This document shows, one piece after another, positions 11,243 through 22,439 of a stretch of DNA of 64,000 nucleotides; within the stretch, counting starts at the first letter, position 1, and each line of letters begins with the position of its first letter. The stretch comes from Neocallimastix lanati (nom. inval.) (lineage: Eukaryota; Neocallimastigomycota; Neocallimastigomycetes; Neocallimastigales; Neocallimastigaceae), in the NCBI GenBank assembly GCA_016946835.1, contig JACVTC010000007.1, forward strand, positions 1,605,001 to 1,669,000, given 5' to 3'. Under the pieces are notes generated by a model. It was not told the DNA's origin. It did no database searches and saw nothing but the letters and a program-made list of their open reading frames with translations. Both the position numbers and the translations under genes were made by a program.

Positions 11243-11472
11243 GGCAGCAAACTTGTTTCATCTTTATTAATTAAATATTTGATAAAATACATGTAATAAA
11301 ATAATAAAAAAAAAAGATAAAAAAATAAACAAAAAATAAAACACAAAATAAAAATAAAATAATGGTATAATATATTCTAGTTTCATTTAATTAATATTTG
11401 TAAGACTTCACAAGGGCATTATTATACTGAAGTATAATAATTAACTTTGACTTCGCAATGTTAATCATAATT

Positions 11473-14400
11473 TTAAGATACAAAATTATGATCTTCATTG
11501 GTTGCGCTAGCCCTGCTGGCCTGTCTTACTGTTTCTTCAGCATTGACGCTCTTGGTAGTAGTAGTACGATTCGATTTGAACCTATTGAACAAAGACCATT
11601 GCTGGCCAATAGCAATAGGTATAATCGATTGGAGAAGTGCCGCAGTAACCACTAAGAACGGAGTATCAGAATAAGCACCTGATTTCATCTGGCACTTAAA
11701 TAGATCCTTCCATTCCCTTGTACTGTTATTAATACTTCGACCTCCAAGAAGGAAATTAAACACTTTTTCACACACACTAGAATCAATATACACATTATTT
11801 TCAATACTATTACTAACATTACTAAAAATACTATTACTAATATTATTATTACTATTATAACTATTACTATTATTACTATTACTATTATCATTATAACTAT
11901 TAACAATATCATTTGTTAGGTTGCCACGGTAAAAAGCATTATATAAAAATAAAATTTTATCATTAACTTTACTACGAGTATGATTGAAAAAGGGACAATC
12001 AATTAACCAATGACTTATCCATTGTTTATTACTTTTACAACAGGGACAAAAATTAGGACACATTTGGTCCACTATTTTTGCAGCTTTAGCAATTCTAGCA
12101 TCTAATCTATATCCGCTTCGTGCTCTCAATAGCCAATAGAAACCATATGAAAGATCAGGATAGTCATAACAAAGTTTTATAAATTTTGATGTTTCTTCGA
12201 ATTTGTTTTTGTCATAAAACTCAGCTTTAATAGAATTGATTTTCATATCTCTTTTCCAATAAAAATCCTTGATTTTATTATCGTTATTACCTCTTTTCTC
12301 TAGTTTACGTTTAAGAGTTCTACTTTCTTTTGTCCATGTATATTTTCTAGATTTTGGAATATTATTAACTAAATAGGAAATAATACAATTTGAATTTTTC
12401 CATTTATCAAAACATTTGACCTGAGACAAAGCACACTTAGCTGACAATGGAGGAATATGTAAATCTTTTGAAATAGAATATACATTAATAAATGATTTGG
12501 CTTTTTGTATACCTGCAATCCATCTTAATCCTTTATTAATTAATTTCTGAGTATTATTTGTTCTCGTTTTATTCGAACCAAGTAAAGGTGCAAAGTAAGA
12601 GACTTTACTAAGTACATAAGAGTTAATAATAATCTTCTTAAATGGAATAGGAATTTTGGAATTTGAAAGAAATTTACTAACAGAAAAGAGAGCTTTAGTT
12701 ACTTTAGAGTTAAGTAATTTAATAATAGGTTTCAACGATAAGCTTTTATCAAATGGTATACCTAAATAGGTATAACATTTAGTTATTGGAATTGGTTGAC
12801 CAGCAAGATAAAAAGTAGGATCTCTTTTATTTTGAAAAAGAGGTGTGTCTGGTCGAATCACCATCGTTGCACACTTATTAATTCCAAAATTCATCATATT
12901 AAATTTAGCCCATTCATTTACCTTCTTAAGCATTTTTTTCAACTTAGTTCTTGACGGTGCGCATAGAACAATATCATCTGCAAAGAGTCCACCACAACAT
13001 CTAGATTCGCCTAAAGGAATTCCAAGTTCTGAAACATCATTAAAAATGTCATTAATAAAAAGATTGAAAAGAATTGGTGATAGTGGACAACCTTGTCTAA
13101 CTCCTTTCATAATATTAAAAGATTCCGAATATTGATCATCAATTTTAACACTAGCTTTGGATGTCAAATATAGATTTTTTATAAATTGATAACATTTACC
13201 TCTAATACCTAAAGCATCTAATTTATATAAAATATTACCTATTGGAACAGAATCATATGCCTTTTTTAAATCTAGAAAAGCAAGGTAAGTTTCTTTATTA
13301 TCATTTTTACGCCTTTGACAAATTTCTCGAATTGAAATAAATAAACTAACACATTCTTCTTTAGTACGAAATCCAAATTGCTCTGGCCTAATAAAATTAT
13401 TTTTAAGTCCATATTCTGAAATTCTTTTGGAGACTATTTTCGAAATGAGTTTAATACCATTGTTAATCAGAGAGATACCTCGATAATTGTCACAATCAGA
13501 TAGATCATCTCCTTTTTTAGGAATAGATATAATACTTGCTTCATTCCATGAGCTAGGAAATTCTCCATTCCAAATTCTTGAGTATATCTTCTGTAAACAA
13601 TTTAAACCAGAAGAAGAATTATTTACTGAATTTTCGTCATCCGGAGGAATTAAAGCTTTATAAAATTCAATAGGAATTCCATCCGGGCCTGAAGCTTTAA
13701 AATTTGGAGTAGCCAAAATTGCTTCTCTAATTTCTTCTATACTGATGTCTTGATTTATATCCCATTCATTGTGTCTCGTATACCTAATTGTTCCATTGGA
13801 AAATTTATTAGACCATTCGATTAATGCACTATTGATATCAGAATGGCTTGAAGCAAGTTTTTTATAGTGATTGTGCCATACTTCTAACTGTTCTTTAGTA
13901 GAAGTAGCTAGTTTACCATTTTTGTCCTTTACTGGAGAATTTGACATATTTTTAAATTTATCTACTTTTGCTGTTGTTTTAAGCCATTTCCAAGCTTTTT
14001 TAGGGTTATGAGATTTCATATATTCACATCCTGTATTAATCCAATGTTGGTATTCAGTTTTCCTATAAATATTACACATATGATGAATAATTTTGCACAT
14101 TCTATTATATTTATCAATTAATTCTTCAAATTCATCTAAATTATGATAAGAACCTCTTTTTTTAATGGATTTATATAATTTCATTTTGAGTTTTTGCAAA
14201 TTAAATATTTTCTGCGACATATGAAAAAAAGATTTTCGAACTTCTGAAATTGACGTGATATTAAGTTCCTTAGCAATATTGAATGAAGTTGAAATAAATT
14301 CCTTTGAAATATCATCAATACTAATATTAGGATCTGGAATCACTTCCTCTAATACACTAAAATAGTTGTTGTCAAAAATTGATTCTTTTTCATTTATACA

Positions 14401-15496
14401 TTTTAATCTATCCCATTTAACTGTCTTTTTAGGCAGAGAGAAAGAATTATCTGAATTAACTGATGAAAAACATTTACCTTTTATTAATAAAGGTTTATGA
14501 TCCGAAATGGGGGGAAAGTCAATAAAAGTACCATATGAAAGTAAATCTAACATATGATCATTGACAATCGCATGATCTATATCAGATTCTCTATTACCTC
14601 TACTCCATGAAATTGGGGAGCCCCATAAGGGAAGAATTTTCCAATTACTAAATTTAGAGAGCAAATTACTTAATTTCTCAGTAGGTAAATTAAAATCACC
14701 AACCAACATTGAAGGATGAGAAGAGTGACTATTTAACCAAGACAATATTTCAATTCTAGCAGCTCTAGCATGAAGGCTATGGCCACTATGAGGTACGTAC
14801 ACATTACCAATAGAACATTTAGTGAAATTCCAAAAATTATAAGTATACAAGGAAATAATATACTCATAAGTGTTGTTTTCAAGAGAGGCTTGACAAGAAT
14901 TATGAAACCCAATATAAAGACCTCTTTTACCGGGAATTTCATTATTAGCTTTTTTGAAGAAATGTTTGTAGTTTTTTAATGATACTCGACATGGATATTT
15001 ACTGCTAGAACCTGAACCATTTCCTGTTTCCTGAAAGCATAAGAAAAGTGGTTTGTACATTGAAATAAAGAATTCAACACTGTCTTTTTTATCAAAGTTC
15101 CATCCATTAGTATTCCAACTGACACATAGAGAAAATTCTTTAACTGTATTATTATTAATATGAGTGTTATTAATATTATTGGAATTATTATAATTGATTG
15201 AACTGAAATTTGAATTTGAATCTGAGCTTGAAACTGAATTTAAACATAAATTTGAAATTGAACTTGAACTTGTACTTGAACTTGAACTTGAACTTGAACT
15301 TGAACTTGTACTTGAACTTGTACTTGAACTTGAACTTGAAATTGTACTTGAACTTGGACTTGAACTTGAACTTGAACCTGTACTTGAACTTGTACTTAAA
15401 CTTGTACTTGAACTTGAACTTGAGCTTGTACTTGAACTTGTACTTGAACTTGAACTTGAGCTTGTACTTGAACTTGAACATGAATCTGTATTTGAA
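11473..15496 (-). CDS. LINE-A polyprotein: endonuclease-reverse transcriptase-zinc finger, open frame
   Basis: The first ATG (15060) gives 1,195 residues, but the frame is open back to the element's 5' end. The endonuclease really begins upstream of that ATG with FSLCVSWNTNGWNFDKKDS (15060-15140), preceded by an Asn-rich and then a (Ser)n-Thr repeat. From the ATG: endonuclease (FLCFQETG, MLVGDFNLP, ISDHKPLLI; roughly residues 1-200), RT (GPDGIPIEFYKALI, YRGISLINNGIKLISKIVS, LDLKKAYDSVPIGNI, RQGCPLSPILFNLFINDI, GGLFADDIVLCAPS at about 12975, TYLGIPF), a zinc finger CPNFCPCC...HWLIDCP near 12000-12065, an Asn/Ser linker, and the C-terminal domain FNFLLGGRSI to SVNAEETVRQASRASA. It lacks any recognised RNase H. 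No stop or frameshift is visible, so the copy may be recently active. The true start is unknown. Confidence 0.92.
15186..15496 (-). repeat. Ser-rich tandem repeat at the 5' end of LINE-A2
   Basis: On the plus strand the units CTTGAA and CTTGTA alternate irregularly. In the LINE frame they encode TTC-AAG read as Ser-Ser-Thr-Ser-Ser runs. The other frames give KFKFKYK or LELELVLE ORFs, which are shadows. It could be a coding N-terminal extension or a 5' UTR array. Confidence 0.85.
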
Positions 15497-15511
15497 ACCA
15501 GTACTGTGGAT

Positions 15512-15850
15512 CTACTTCATAAAAGTAAAACTAATTCCCCTTGCAGGTTATTTAAATACATAAATCGAGTACACCTGCTCGGGGAACATAATTTAATAAG
15601 AATGTTAAAAATAGGAACTGAATTGTAAGCTTTTTTAAGAAGCCTTGGAAGATAAGTATAAATTTTCAATGAAATTATAGCACTTCCTCTAAACCAAAGA
15701 GAGGAGCATAATATAAAACAAGACAGAAATTAATACATAGTTCTTCAATGGCAAATACAAATAGAATAAAATATTAAATTAAAATGAGAAAGTCTATCAC
15801 ATTTCAGATTCCCAATCATTAATATTTCATCTAATACAATAATTTTTCCC
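15512..15850 (-). mobile_element. Decayed LINE-B-like remnants and a GC-rich hairpin
   Basis: 15590-15670 matches B3 8985-9075 (RT around the AYDSVP motif), 15700-15760 resembles the PLLGSNK block, and 15790-15840 resembles the endonuclease start (SWNINGWN), all heavily mutated and with internal deletions. At 15535-15586 an inverted repeat (TTCCCCTTGCAGGT and ACCTGCTCGGGGAA, two mismatches) encloses a 24-nt loop. This is the host sequence into which A2 inserted. Confidence 0.6.
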
Positions 15851-16928
15851 TCATCGAAACAAATTCGACCCCATCCCGAGAGATTTGTATTTAAAAAAAT
15901 TTTCTTTTTCTTTTTTTTTTTTTTTGGTTTTAAAAATTAAAATAATAATTATTCCTTCATTATTATAATATTTTATCCTATTTTATTATATTATTTTATA
16001 TTTTTAGATTAATTTATTAATTTATTAATAATATATTTTAGTATTCTTATTATTTAAATATTATTACTATTTAATATTATTATTATTATAAATTATTTTT
16101 CTATTTTATTAATTTTTTAAAAAATCTATATTATTATTACTTTTTTTTACTTTTAATAATTATAAAAATAAAAAAAATTGAAAAAAAATTTAGACATTTT
16201 TATTTAAATTATTCTAATTTTTTTTCCTTCTTCATAGTTTATTTTTTATACATTTTTATTTATAAAAAACTATATATATAATAATAATCTTCTTTAGTTC
16301 ATTTTTATTATTATTATTTATTAGTTTTTTTTTTTTTTTTTACTTTATTTAGTGTTTAAAAAATAATTTTTATTTATTTATTAATTTTTTTTTAAAAGCT
16401 TTTTTTAAAATATTTCTTTTTTATTTTTTTTAATTAATCTTTCTAAATAAACTTTTTTCTTATTGTTTCTTTTTTTAATATATTATTTATTTATTTTTTA
16501 TTTATATTTTATTATTTTAACTATTAGAACCTTAATTTACTATTTTTATATTATACGATGATTCCATTTACCATAATTTCTTAATAAAGACAAAAAAAAG
16601 TTCTCAATAAATAAATTATTAAATATTATTATTAATCAAACTCTATATTATTAAATTTTGTTTGCTTTTTCTAAAATATATAATAAAGTGAATATATTCT
16701 TGTTAATATTAAATAATAAATTTTATTAAATATAAAATTCTATTAGCAAAAAATATACGCAAAAACATTTTCCACTTTCTATTTATATTTTACCCTTCCA
16801 TATGCGATTTTATAATGAAAACTAATAAAATATTGTTTATATATTTAAAAAAAACAAACAAATAATATATTATTTTGTTGAAAATTTTCAATATGAATCG
16901 AACATTTTCATATATACAAATAATTCAT
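15851..16928. other. AT-rich intergenic spacer
   Basis: Very AT-rich with T runs at 15902-15924 and 16325-16341. No gene, RNA or repeat family recognised. It includes the presumed 3' UTR and termination region of the acidic protein gene that ends at 16929. Confidence 0.7.
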
Positions 16929-19814
16929 TTATTGTTCATCAGCAGAATCAACATCATTTTCTAAATCAGCATCAACTTCTTCAGCATCATCTTCGCTTTC
17001 AGCAGCAGCAGCAGTTTGGTTTGGTTCATCAACATCTACAACATCTTCATCATCAGTATCCATAACATCTTCATATTGAAGATCTTCAGTAACTTCTTCA
17101 TAAACAGTAGAAGTAACGTATTTAGTAGTAGTAACTTCATCATCATCAATGTAAATTACTTCATCATCAGTATCACAATCTTCAACAGAAGAAACAGTGT
17201 GGTCTTCAGCTGGATTTTCACCTTCATCAGCAGAAGCTTCGTTCTTGTCACCTTCTAAGGCTGGAGTTTCATCATCCTCAACTGGAGTTTCATCATCCTT
17301 AGCTGGAGTTTCATCATCCTTAGCTGGAGTTTCATCATCCTTAGCTGGAGTTTCATCTTCATCAGCAGAAGCTTCGTTCTTGTCACCTTCTAAGGCTGGA
17401 GTTTCATCATCATCGACTGGAGTTTCATCATCCTTAGCTGGAGTTTCATCATCCTTAGCTGGAGTTTCATCATCCTTAGCTGGAGTTTCATCATCCTTAG
17501 CTGGAGTTTCATCTTCATCAGCAGAAGCTTCGTTCTTGTCACCTTCTAAGGCTGGAGTTTCATCATCATCGACTGGAGTTTCATCATCATCGGCTGGAGT
17601 TTCGTCTTCAACCTTAACAACTTCATCACCAGATTCACAGTCTTCTTCATTATCAACAGTATAATCTTCATCATCTTCGTTAGCTGGAGCTTGTTCATCG
17701 TTAGATTCTTCAGCCTTATCGGCAACTGGAGCTTCTGGAACTTCAGAAGCTTCTTCTTCATCATCATCTTCAGCTGGCTTTTCTTCAGCTGGCTTTTCTT
17801 CAGCTGGCTTTTCTGGTTTTACAACTTCATCACCAGATTCACAGTCTTCTTCATTAGCGACAGTGTATTCTTCTTCATCATCTTCATTAGCTGGTGCTTG
17901 TTCATCGTTAGATTCTTCAGCCTTATCGGCAACTGGAGCTTCTGGAACTTCAGAAGCTTCTTCTTCATCATCATCATCAGCTGGCTTTTCTTCAGCTGGC
18001 TTTTCTGGTTTTACAACTTCATCACCAGATTCACAGTCTTCTTCATTAGCGACAGTGTATTCTTCTTCATCATCTTCATTAGCTGGAGCTTGTTCATCTT
18101 CTGGTTCAGAGTTTTCAGCCTTGTCAGCGGGGTTTTCAGGTAACTTTTCAGCTAACTTTTCTTGTTCTGGCTTTTCTTCAGCCTTTACAACTTCATCACC
18201 AGATTCACAGTCTTCTTCGTTAGCAACAGTGTATTCTTCTGGAGCTTCTTCTTCATTTGATTCTTCAGCCTTATCAGCAACTGGAGCTTCTGGAACTTCG
18301 GAAGCTTCTTCTTCTTCATCATCATCAGCTGGCTTTTCTTCAGCTGGCTTTTCTTCAGCCTTTACAATTTCATCACCAGATTCACAGTCTTCTTCGTTAG
18401 AAACAGTGTATTCTTCTGGGGCTTCATCATCAGCTGGCTTTTCAGCCTTAACAACTTCATCACCAGATTCACAATCTTCTTCGTTAGAAACAGTGTATTC
18501 TTCTGGGGCTTCATCATCATCAGCTGGCTTTTCTTCATCGTTTGATTCTTCAGCCTTATCAGCTGGAGTCTTTGGAGCTTCTTCATCAGTTGGCTTTTCA
18601 TCAGTTGGCTTTTCAGTAGCTGGCTTTTCTTCGGCTGGCTTTTCTTCATCGTTAGATTCTTCAGCCTTATCAGCTGGAGTCTTTGGAGCTTCTTCATCAG
18701 TTGGCTTTTCATCAGTTGGCTTTTCAGTAGCTGGCTTTTCTTCGGCTGGCTTTTCTTCATCGTTGGATTCTTCAGCCTTATCAGCTGGAGTCTTTGGAGC
18801 TTCTTCATCAGCTGGCTTTTCAGTAGCTGGCTTTTCAGTAGTTGGCTTTTCTTCGGCTGGCTTTTCTTCATCGTTGGATTCTTCAGCCTTATCAGCTGGA
18901 GTCTTTGGAGCTTCTTCATCAGCTGGCTTTTCAGTAGCTGGCTTTTCAGTAGTTGGCTTTTCTTCGGCTGGCTTTTCTTCATCGTTGGATTCTTCAGCCT
19001 TATCAGCTGGAGTCTTTGGAGCTTCTTCGTTAGCTGGAGCTTCATCATTAGAATCTTCAGCATCTTCAAGAGCTGGAGCTTCAGTGTTTTCTTCATCAGC
19101 AGCAGATTCTTCGGCAGCATCCTTACCTTCAACTGGAGCTTCGTTAACATCATCATCTTCCTTAGCTGGAGTTTCCTTAGCTGGAGTTTCCTTAGCATTA
19201 TCTTCTGGAGTATCTTCATCTTCAGAACCTAAACCAAGAGCTTCCTTAATGGTGTCAATAACTTCTTCTACACCATCAACAATTTTTTCTGGAATAGTTT
19301 TATCTTCATCAGTAGAATCTTCAGTATCATCTAATTCCTTAACTGGAGCTTCTTCATCACCAGACTCATTTCCAGCAACATCAGATGGTTCGGCACCTTC
19401 AGTTTCTTCATCATCTAATTCTTCATCATTCTTTGGTTGTTCATCTTCAGCAACTTCAGATGGTTCATCAGCTTCTTCAGCTTCATCAGCATCAGTAGTT
19501 TCTTCTTCAACTTCTTCAACTTCTTCAGCATCTGGAACATCAGTTTCTTCATCAGAAACAGCTTGAACATCATCAGTATCTGGAATTTCTTCGTTGTCAT
19601 TTGAATCTTCAGCGTTATCTAAAACTGGTAAGTTACTTTCATCAGCTGTAAGTTCAGCTTCAACCTTACCTAAAACATTTTCTGGAGCTACAACTTCATT
19701 AGCACTAGCTTCACCAGCTTCAGTAATTTCGTTAGAATCTGGAATTGGAGAAGCCATAACCATCATAGCGTAAGCAATGAAGGAAAGTAAAATATGTAAA
19801 TTTTTAATTTGCAT
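16929..19814 (-). CDS. Secreted, highly acidic tandem-repeat protein
   Basis: 961 residues, no intron. The N-terminus (MQIKNLHILLSFIAYAMMVMASP) is a typical signal peptide with likely cleavage after ...VMA, so the product should enter the secretory pathway. The rest is dominated by Glu, Asp, Ala, Pro, Lys and Thr. Three repeat types follow one another: about five copies around EEAPKTPADKAEESNDEEKP (roughly residues 260-430), six good copies of YTV(A/S)NEEDCESGDEVVK plus one degenerate one (430-740 and near the end), and DETPAKD/DETPVDD arrays with ALEGDKNEASADE. The single Cys per repeat is conserved. Near the C-terminus KYVTSTVYEEV and an acidic tail appear; there is no hydrophobic GPI signal or transmembrane segment. 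I recognise no family; a cell-wall, matrix or cation-binding role is only a guess. The G/C content is clearly higher than the surroundings, as expected for a real coding region. Confidence 0.88.
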   Translation of the reverse strand: MQIKNLHILLSFIAYAMMVMASPIPDSNEITEAGEASANEVVAPENVLGKVEAELTADESNLPVLDNAEDSNDNEEIPDTDDVQAVSDEETDVPDAEEVEEVEEETTDADEAEEADEPSEVAEDEQPKNDEELDDEETEGAEPSDVAGNESGDEEAPVKELDDTEDSTDEDKTIPEKIVDGVEEVIDTIKEALGLGSEDEDTPEDNAKETPAKETPAKEDDDVNEAPVEGKDAAEESAADEENTEAPALEDAEDSNDEAPANEEAPKTPADKAEESNDEEKPAEEKPTTEKPATEKPADEEAPKTPADKAEESNDEEKPAEEKPTTEKPATEKPADEEAPKTPADKAEESNDEEKPAEEKPATEKPTDEKPTDEEAPKTPADKAEESNDEEKPAEEKPATEKPTDEKPTDEEAPKTPADKAEESNDEEKPADDDEAPEEYTVSNEEDCESGDEVVKAEKPADDEAPEEYTVSNEEDCESGDEIVKAEEKPAEEKPADDDEEEEASEVPEAPVADKAEESNEEEAPEEYTVANEEDCESGDEVVKAEEKPEQEKLAEKLPENPADKAENSEPEDEQAPANEDDEEEYTVANEEDCESGDEVVKPEKPAEEKPADDDDEEEASEVPEAPVADKAEESNDEQAPANEDDEEEYTVANEEDCESGDEVVKPEKPAEEKPAEEKPAEDDDEEEASEVPEAPVADKAEESNDEQAPANEDDEDYTVDNEEDCESGDEVVKVEDETPADDDETPVDDDETPALEGDKNEASADEDETPAKDDETPAKDDETPAKDDETPAKDDETPVDDDETPALEGDKNEASADEDETPAKDDETPAKDDETPAKDDETPVEDDETPALEGDKNEASADEGENPAEDHTVSSVEDCDTDDEVIYIDDDEVTTTKYVTSTVYEEVTEDLQYEDVMDTDDEDVVDVDEPNQTAAAAESEDDAEEVDADLENDVDSADEQ

Positions 19815-20406
19815 GTTGATTATTTATATTTTTCTATATTAAAAATTATAATTATAAGGTATAATGGGTTTGTAAATTAAGGTATTTAATTATACAATTC
19901 TATTATTGTTATTTTTTAAAAGGTTTATTCCTTTTTTTATTATTTATTTGAATCTATATTTTTATTATTTTTAACAAAAAAAATTATATATATAATTTTT
20001 ATATCTTATAAATTATATATATATTTAAAATAAAATAGAATAATTTAATAAATTTTTTTTATTTTTTTTTTATATATGGTTATTAGAAAAGAAAATATAT
20101 TATGGAAAATTTTTTTCTTTTATATTTTTTTTTTTTTATAATTATACTTAAATATTGATATAATAGTTAATTTAAATAGTAATATTGTTAATATATTATA
20201 AGGTTAAACCTATTTATTCAATTAAAATTGTGTGACATTAAACAATAAATTTAATATTAATAAAATATTCAGTTTAATAATAAAAGCTTTTTTTTTTTAT
20301 AAAAAGAAAAATGTAATAAATACACATATTAATATATTAATTTAATGACATTTTATTAATAATAATATTAAAATATATTTTATTTTATTATTTTATTTTT
20401 CTTAAC

Positions 20407-20450
<44 letters not shown>

Positions 20451-21370
20451 AAAATAATAAAATAATATATAAATAATAAATATATTAAAAATTTATAATA
20501 ACAATTTATTAATTATATTAAAATTCTAGAACAATATTTATTTCTTTACATTTCTAGTAGGTATAAATTAAATAATACGTATATAATAATACATATTAAT
20601 ATTTTGTAATATATTAAGTAATCATATCTAATATTTAATTTAAATTTTAAAAAGTATTGGTCCTCTTACTATATTAATATTAATCCTTTTTTTTTTTTTT
20701 CTCATTTAATAAACAATAATGTATTTTAGTACTATTTGCTTAATTAAGCATTTAATTTTTATATTGATTATATTATTACAGTTTCAATACTTATATATTA
20801 TAGTCTATTTGAATATATTGTTTAATGAAACGGTGATGGATAATTTACATAAAATTCTTACCATATTTAATAGCTTTGTGTAAATTAAACTTTCATATGG
20901 ACTACTTGTTTATCTAATTTAATAGGAATCTGTGAAATAAAAATATATTATTCAGTATTTACTATTAAAAATTTAAAATAATAATAAATTAAAAATACAA
21001 AATATCTATATTACATATATTTATAACGAATTGATTATATTTCAAAAATAATTCACTACAAGAATATAAGAATATTATTATATAGGTTAAAAGATACAAA
21101 TAATTCAAAAAAAAAAAAAAAAAAAAAAAAAACAGAAAATGATAAAAATTGTTTAAATATGTCCTTATTTTTTATTATTTAATTCATAATATGAGTTTAG
21201 TATAATTAACGCTCGCAATTACCTGATATACTGGTATAAATAATTAAATATATTTATCGAATATAATATCAAAACAAATTTCTTTTTAATAATAATTAAA
21301 CTTTTTTCATAATAAGTATGTTTAATGATATAAATAATATTTTGTTATTAAATAATCTATAAAATTGTTT
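19815..21370. other. AT-rich intergenic region upstream of the acidic protein gene
   Basis: No coding region seen. It contains poly(A) runs at about 20411-20445 (35 nt) and 21109-21132. The 5' region of the acidic protein gene lies here, but no specific promoter motif can be singled out in such AT-rich DNA. Confidence 0.7.
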
Positions 21371-22395
21371 TATGTATTATTAATTATTTATTATTTATTA
21401 TTTATTATTTATTTATAACTTATTTTATTTTTTATTTTGTTATTATTTATTATTTATTATTTATTATTTATTATTTATTATTTATTTATAACTTATTTTA
21501 TTTTTTATTTTTTTATTATTTATTATTTATTATTTATTATTTATTATTTATTATTATTTTTTTTATTTATTATTTATTATTTATTATTTATTATTTATTA
21601 TTTATTATTTATTATTATTTTTTTTATTTATTATTTATTATTTATTATTTATTATTTATTATTTATTATTTATTATTATTTTTTTTATTTATTATTTATT
21701 ATTTATTATTTATTATTTTTTTTTTATTTTTTATTTATTATTTAGTATTATTTTTTTTATTTATTATTTATTATTCAATTATTCGATTATTTATTATTTA
21801 TTATTTATTATTTATTATTTATTATTTATTATTTATTATTTATTATTATTTTTTTTATTTATTATTTATTATTTATTATTTATTATTTATTTATAACTTA
21901 TTTTATTTTTTATTTTTTTATTATTTATTATTTATTATTTATTATTTATTATTTATTATTATTTTTTTTATTTATTATTTATTATTTATTATTTATTATT
22001 TATTATTATTTTTTTTATTTATTATTTATTATTTATTATTTATTATTTATTTATAACTTATTTTATTTTTTATTTTTTTTTTATTTATTATTTATTATTT
22101 ATTATTTATTATTTATTATTATTTTTCTTATTTATTATTTATTATTTATTATTTATTATTTATTATTTATTATTTATTATTTATTATTTATTATTTATTA
22201 TTTATTATTATTTTTTTTATTTATTATTTATTATTTATTATTTATTATTATTTTTTTTATTTATTATTTATTATTTATTATTTATTATTTATTATTATTT
22301 TTCTTATTTATTATTTATTATTTATTATTTATTATTTATTATTTATTATTTATTATTTATTATACTTATTATTTGCTATTTATTATTTATTATAC

Positions 22396-22439
<44 letters not shown>

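Larger units (their letters stand above)
11203..15496 (-). mobile_element. LINE-A copy A2, ~4.3 kb, best preserved retrotransposon
   Basis: Poly(T) 11203-11239 is followed by the family A 3' UTR (11240-11472) and a single long ORF reaching the right end. The element is bracketed by the 15-bp direct repeat ACCAGTACTGTGGAT (11188-11202, 15497-15511). The 5' end lies inside a Ser-rich repetitive part of the ORF, so the copy may still be 5'-truncated, since no ATG is seen before the endonuclease. Confidence 0.95.

Noticed and set aside
15194-15628. Plus-strand ORFs of LELELVLE and NLNLYLN repeats, and a minus KFKFKYK ORF
   Set aside because: They are alternative readings of the CTTGAA/CTTGTA tandem repeat at the 5' end of LINE-A2.
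17197-19566. Long plus-strand ORFs (Ser-rich, up to 567 aa) opposite the acidic protein gene
   Set aside because: Antisense shadow of the GAA/GAT-rich repeats; the minus frame has a signal peptide and a proper start.
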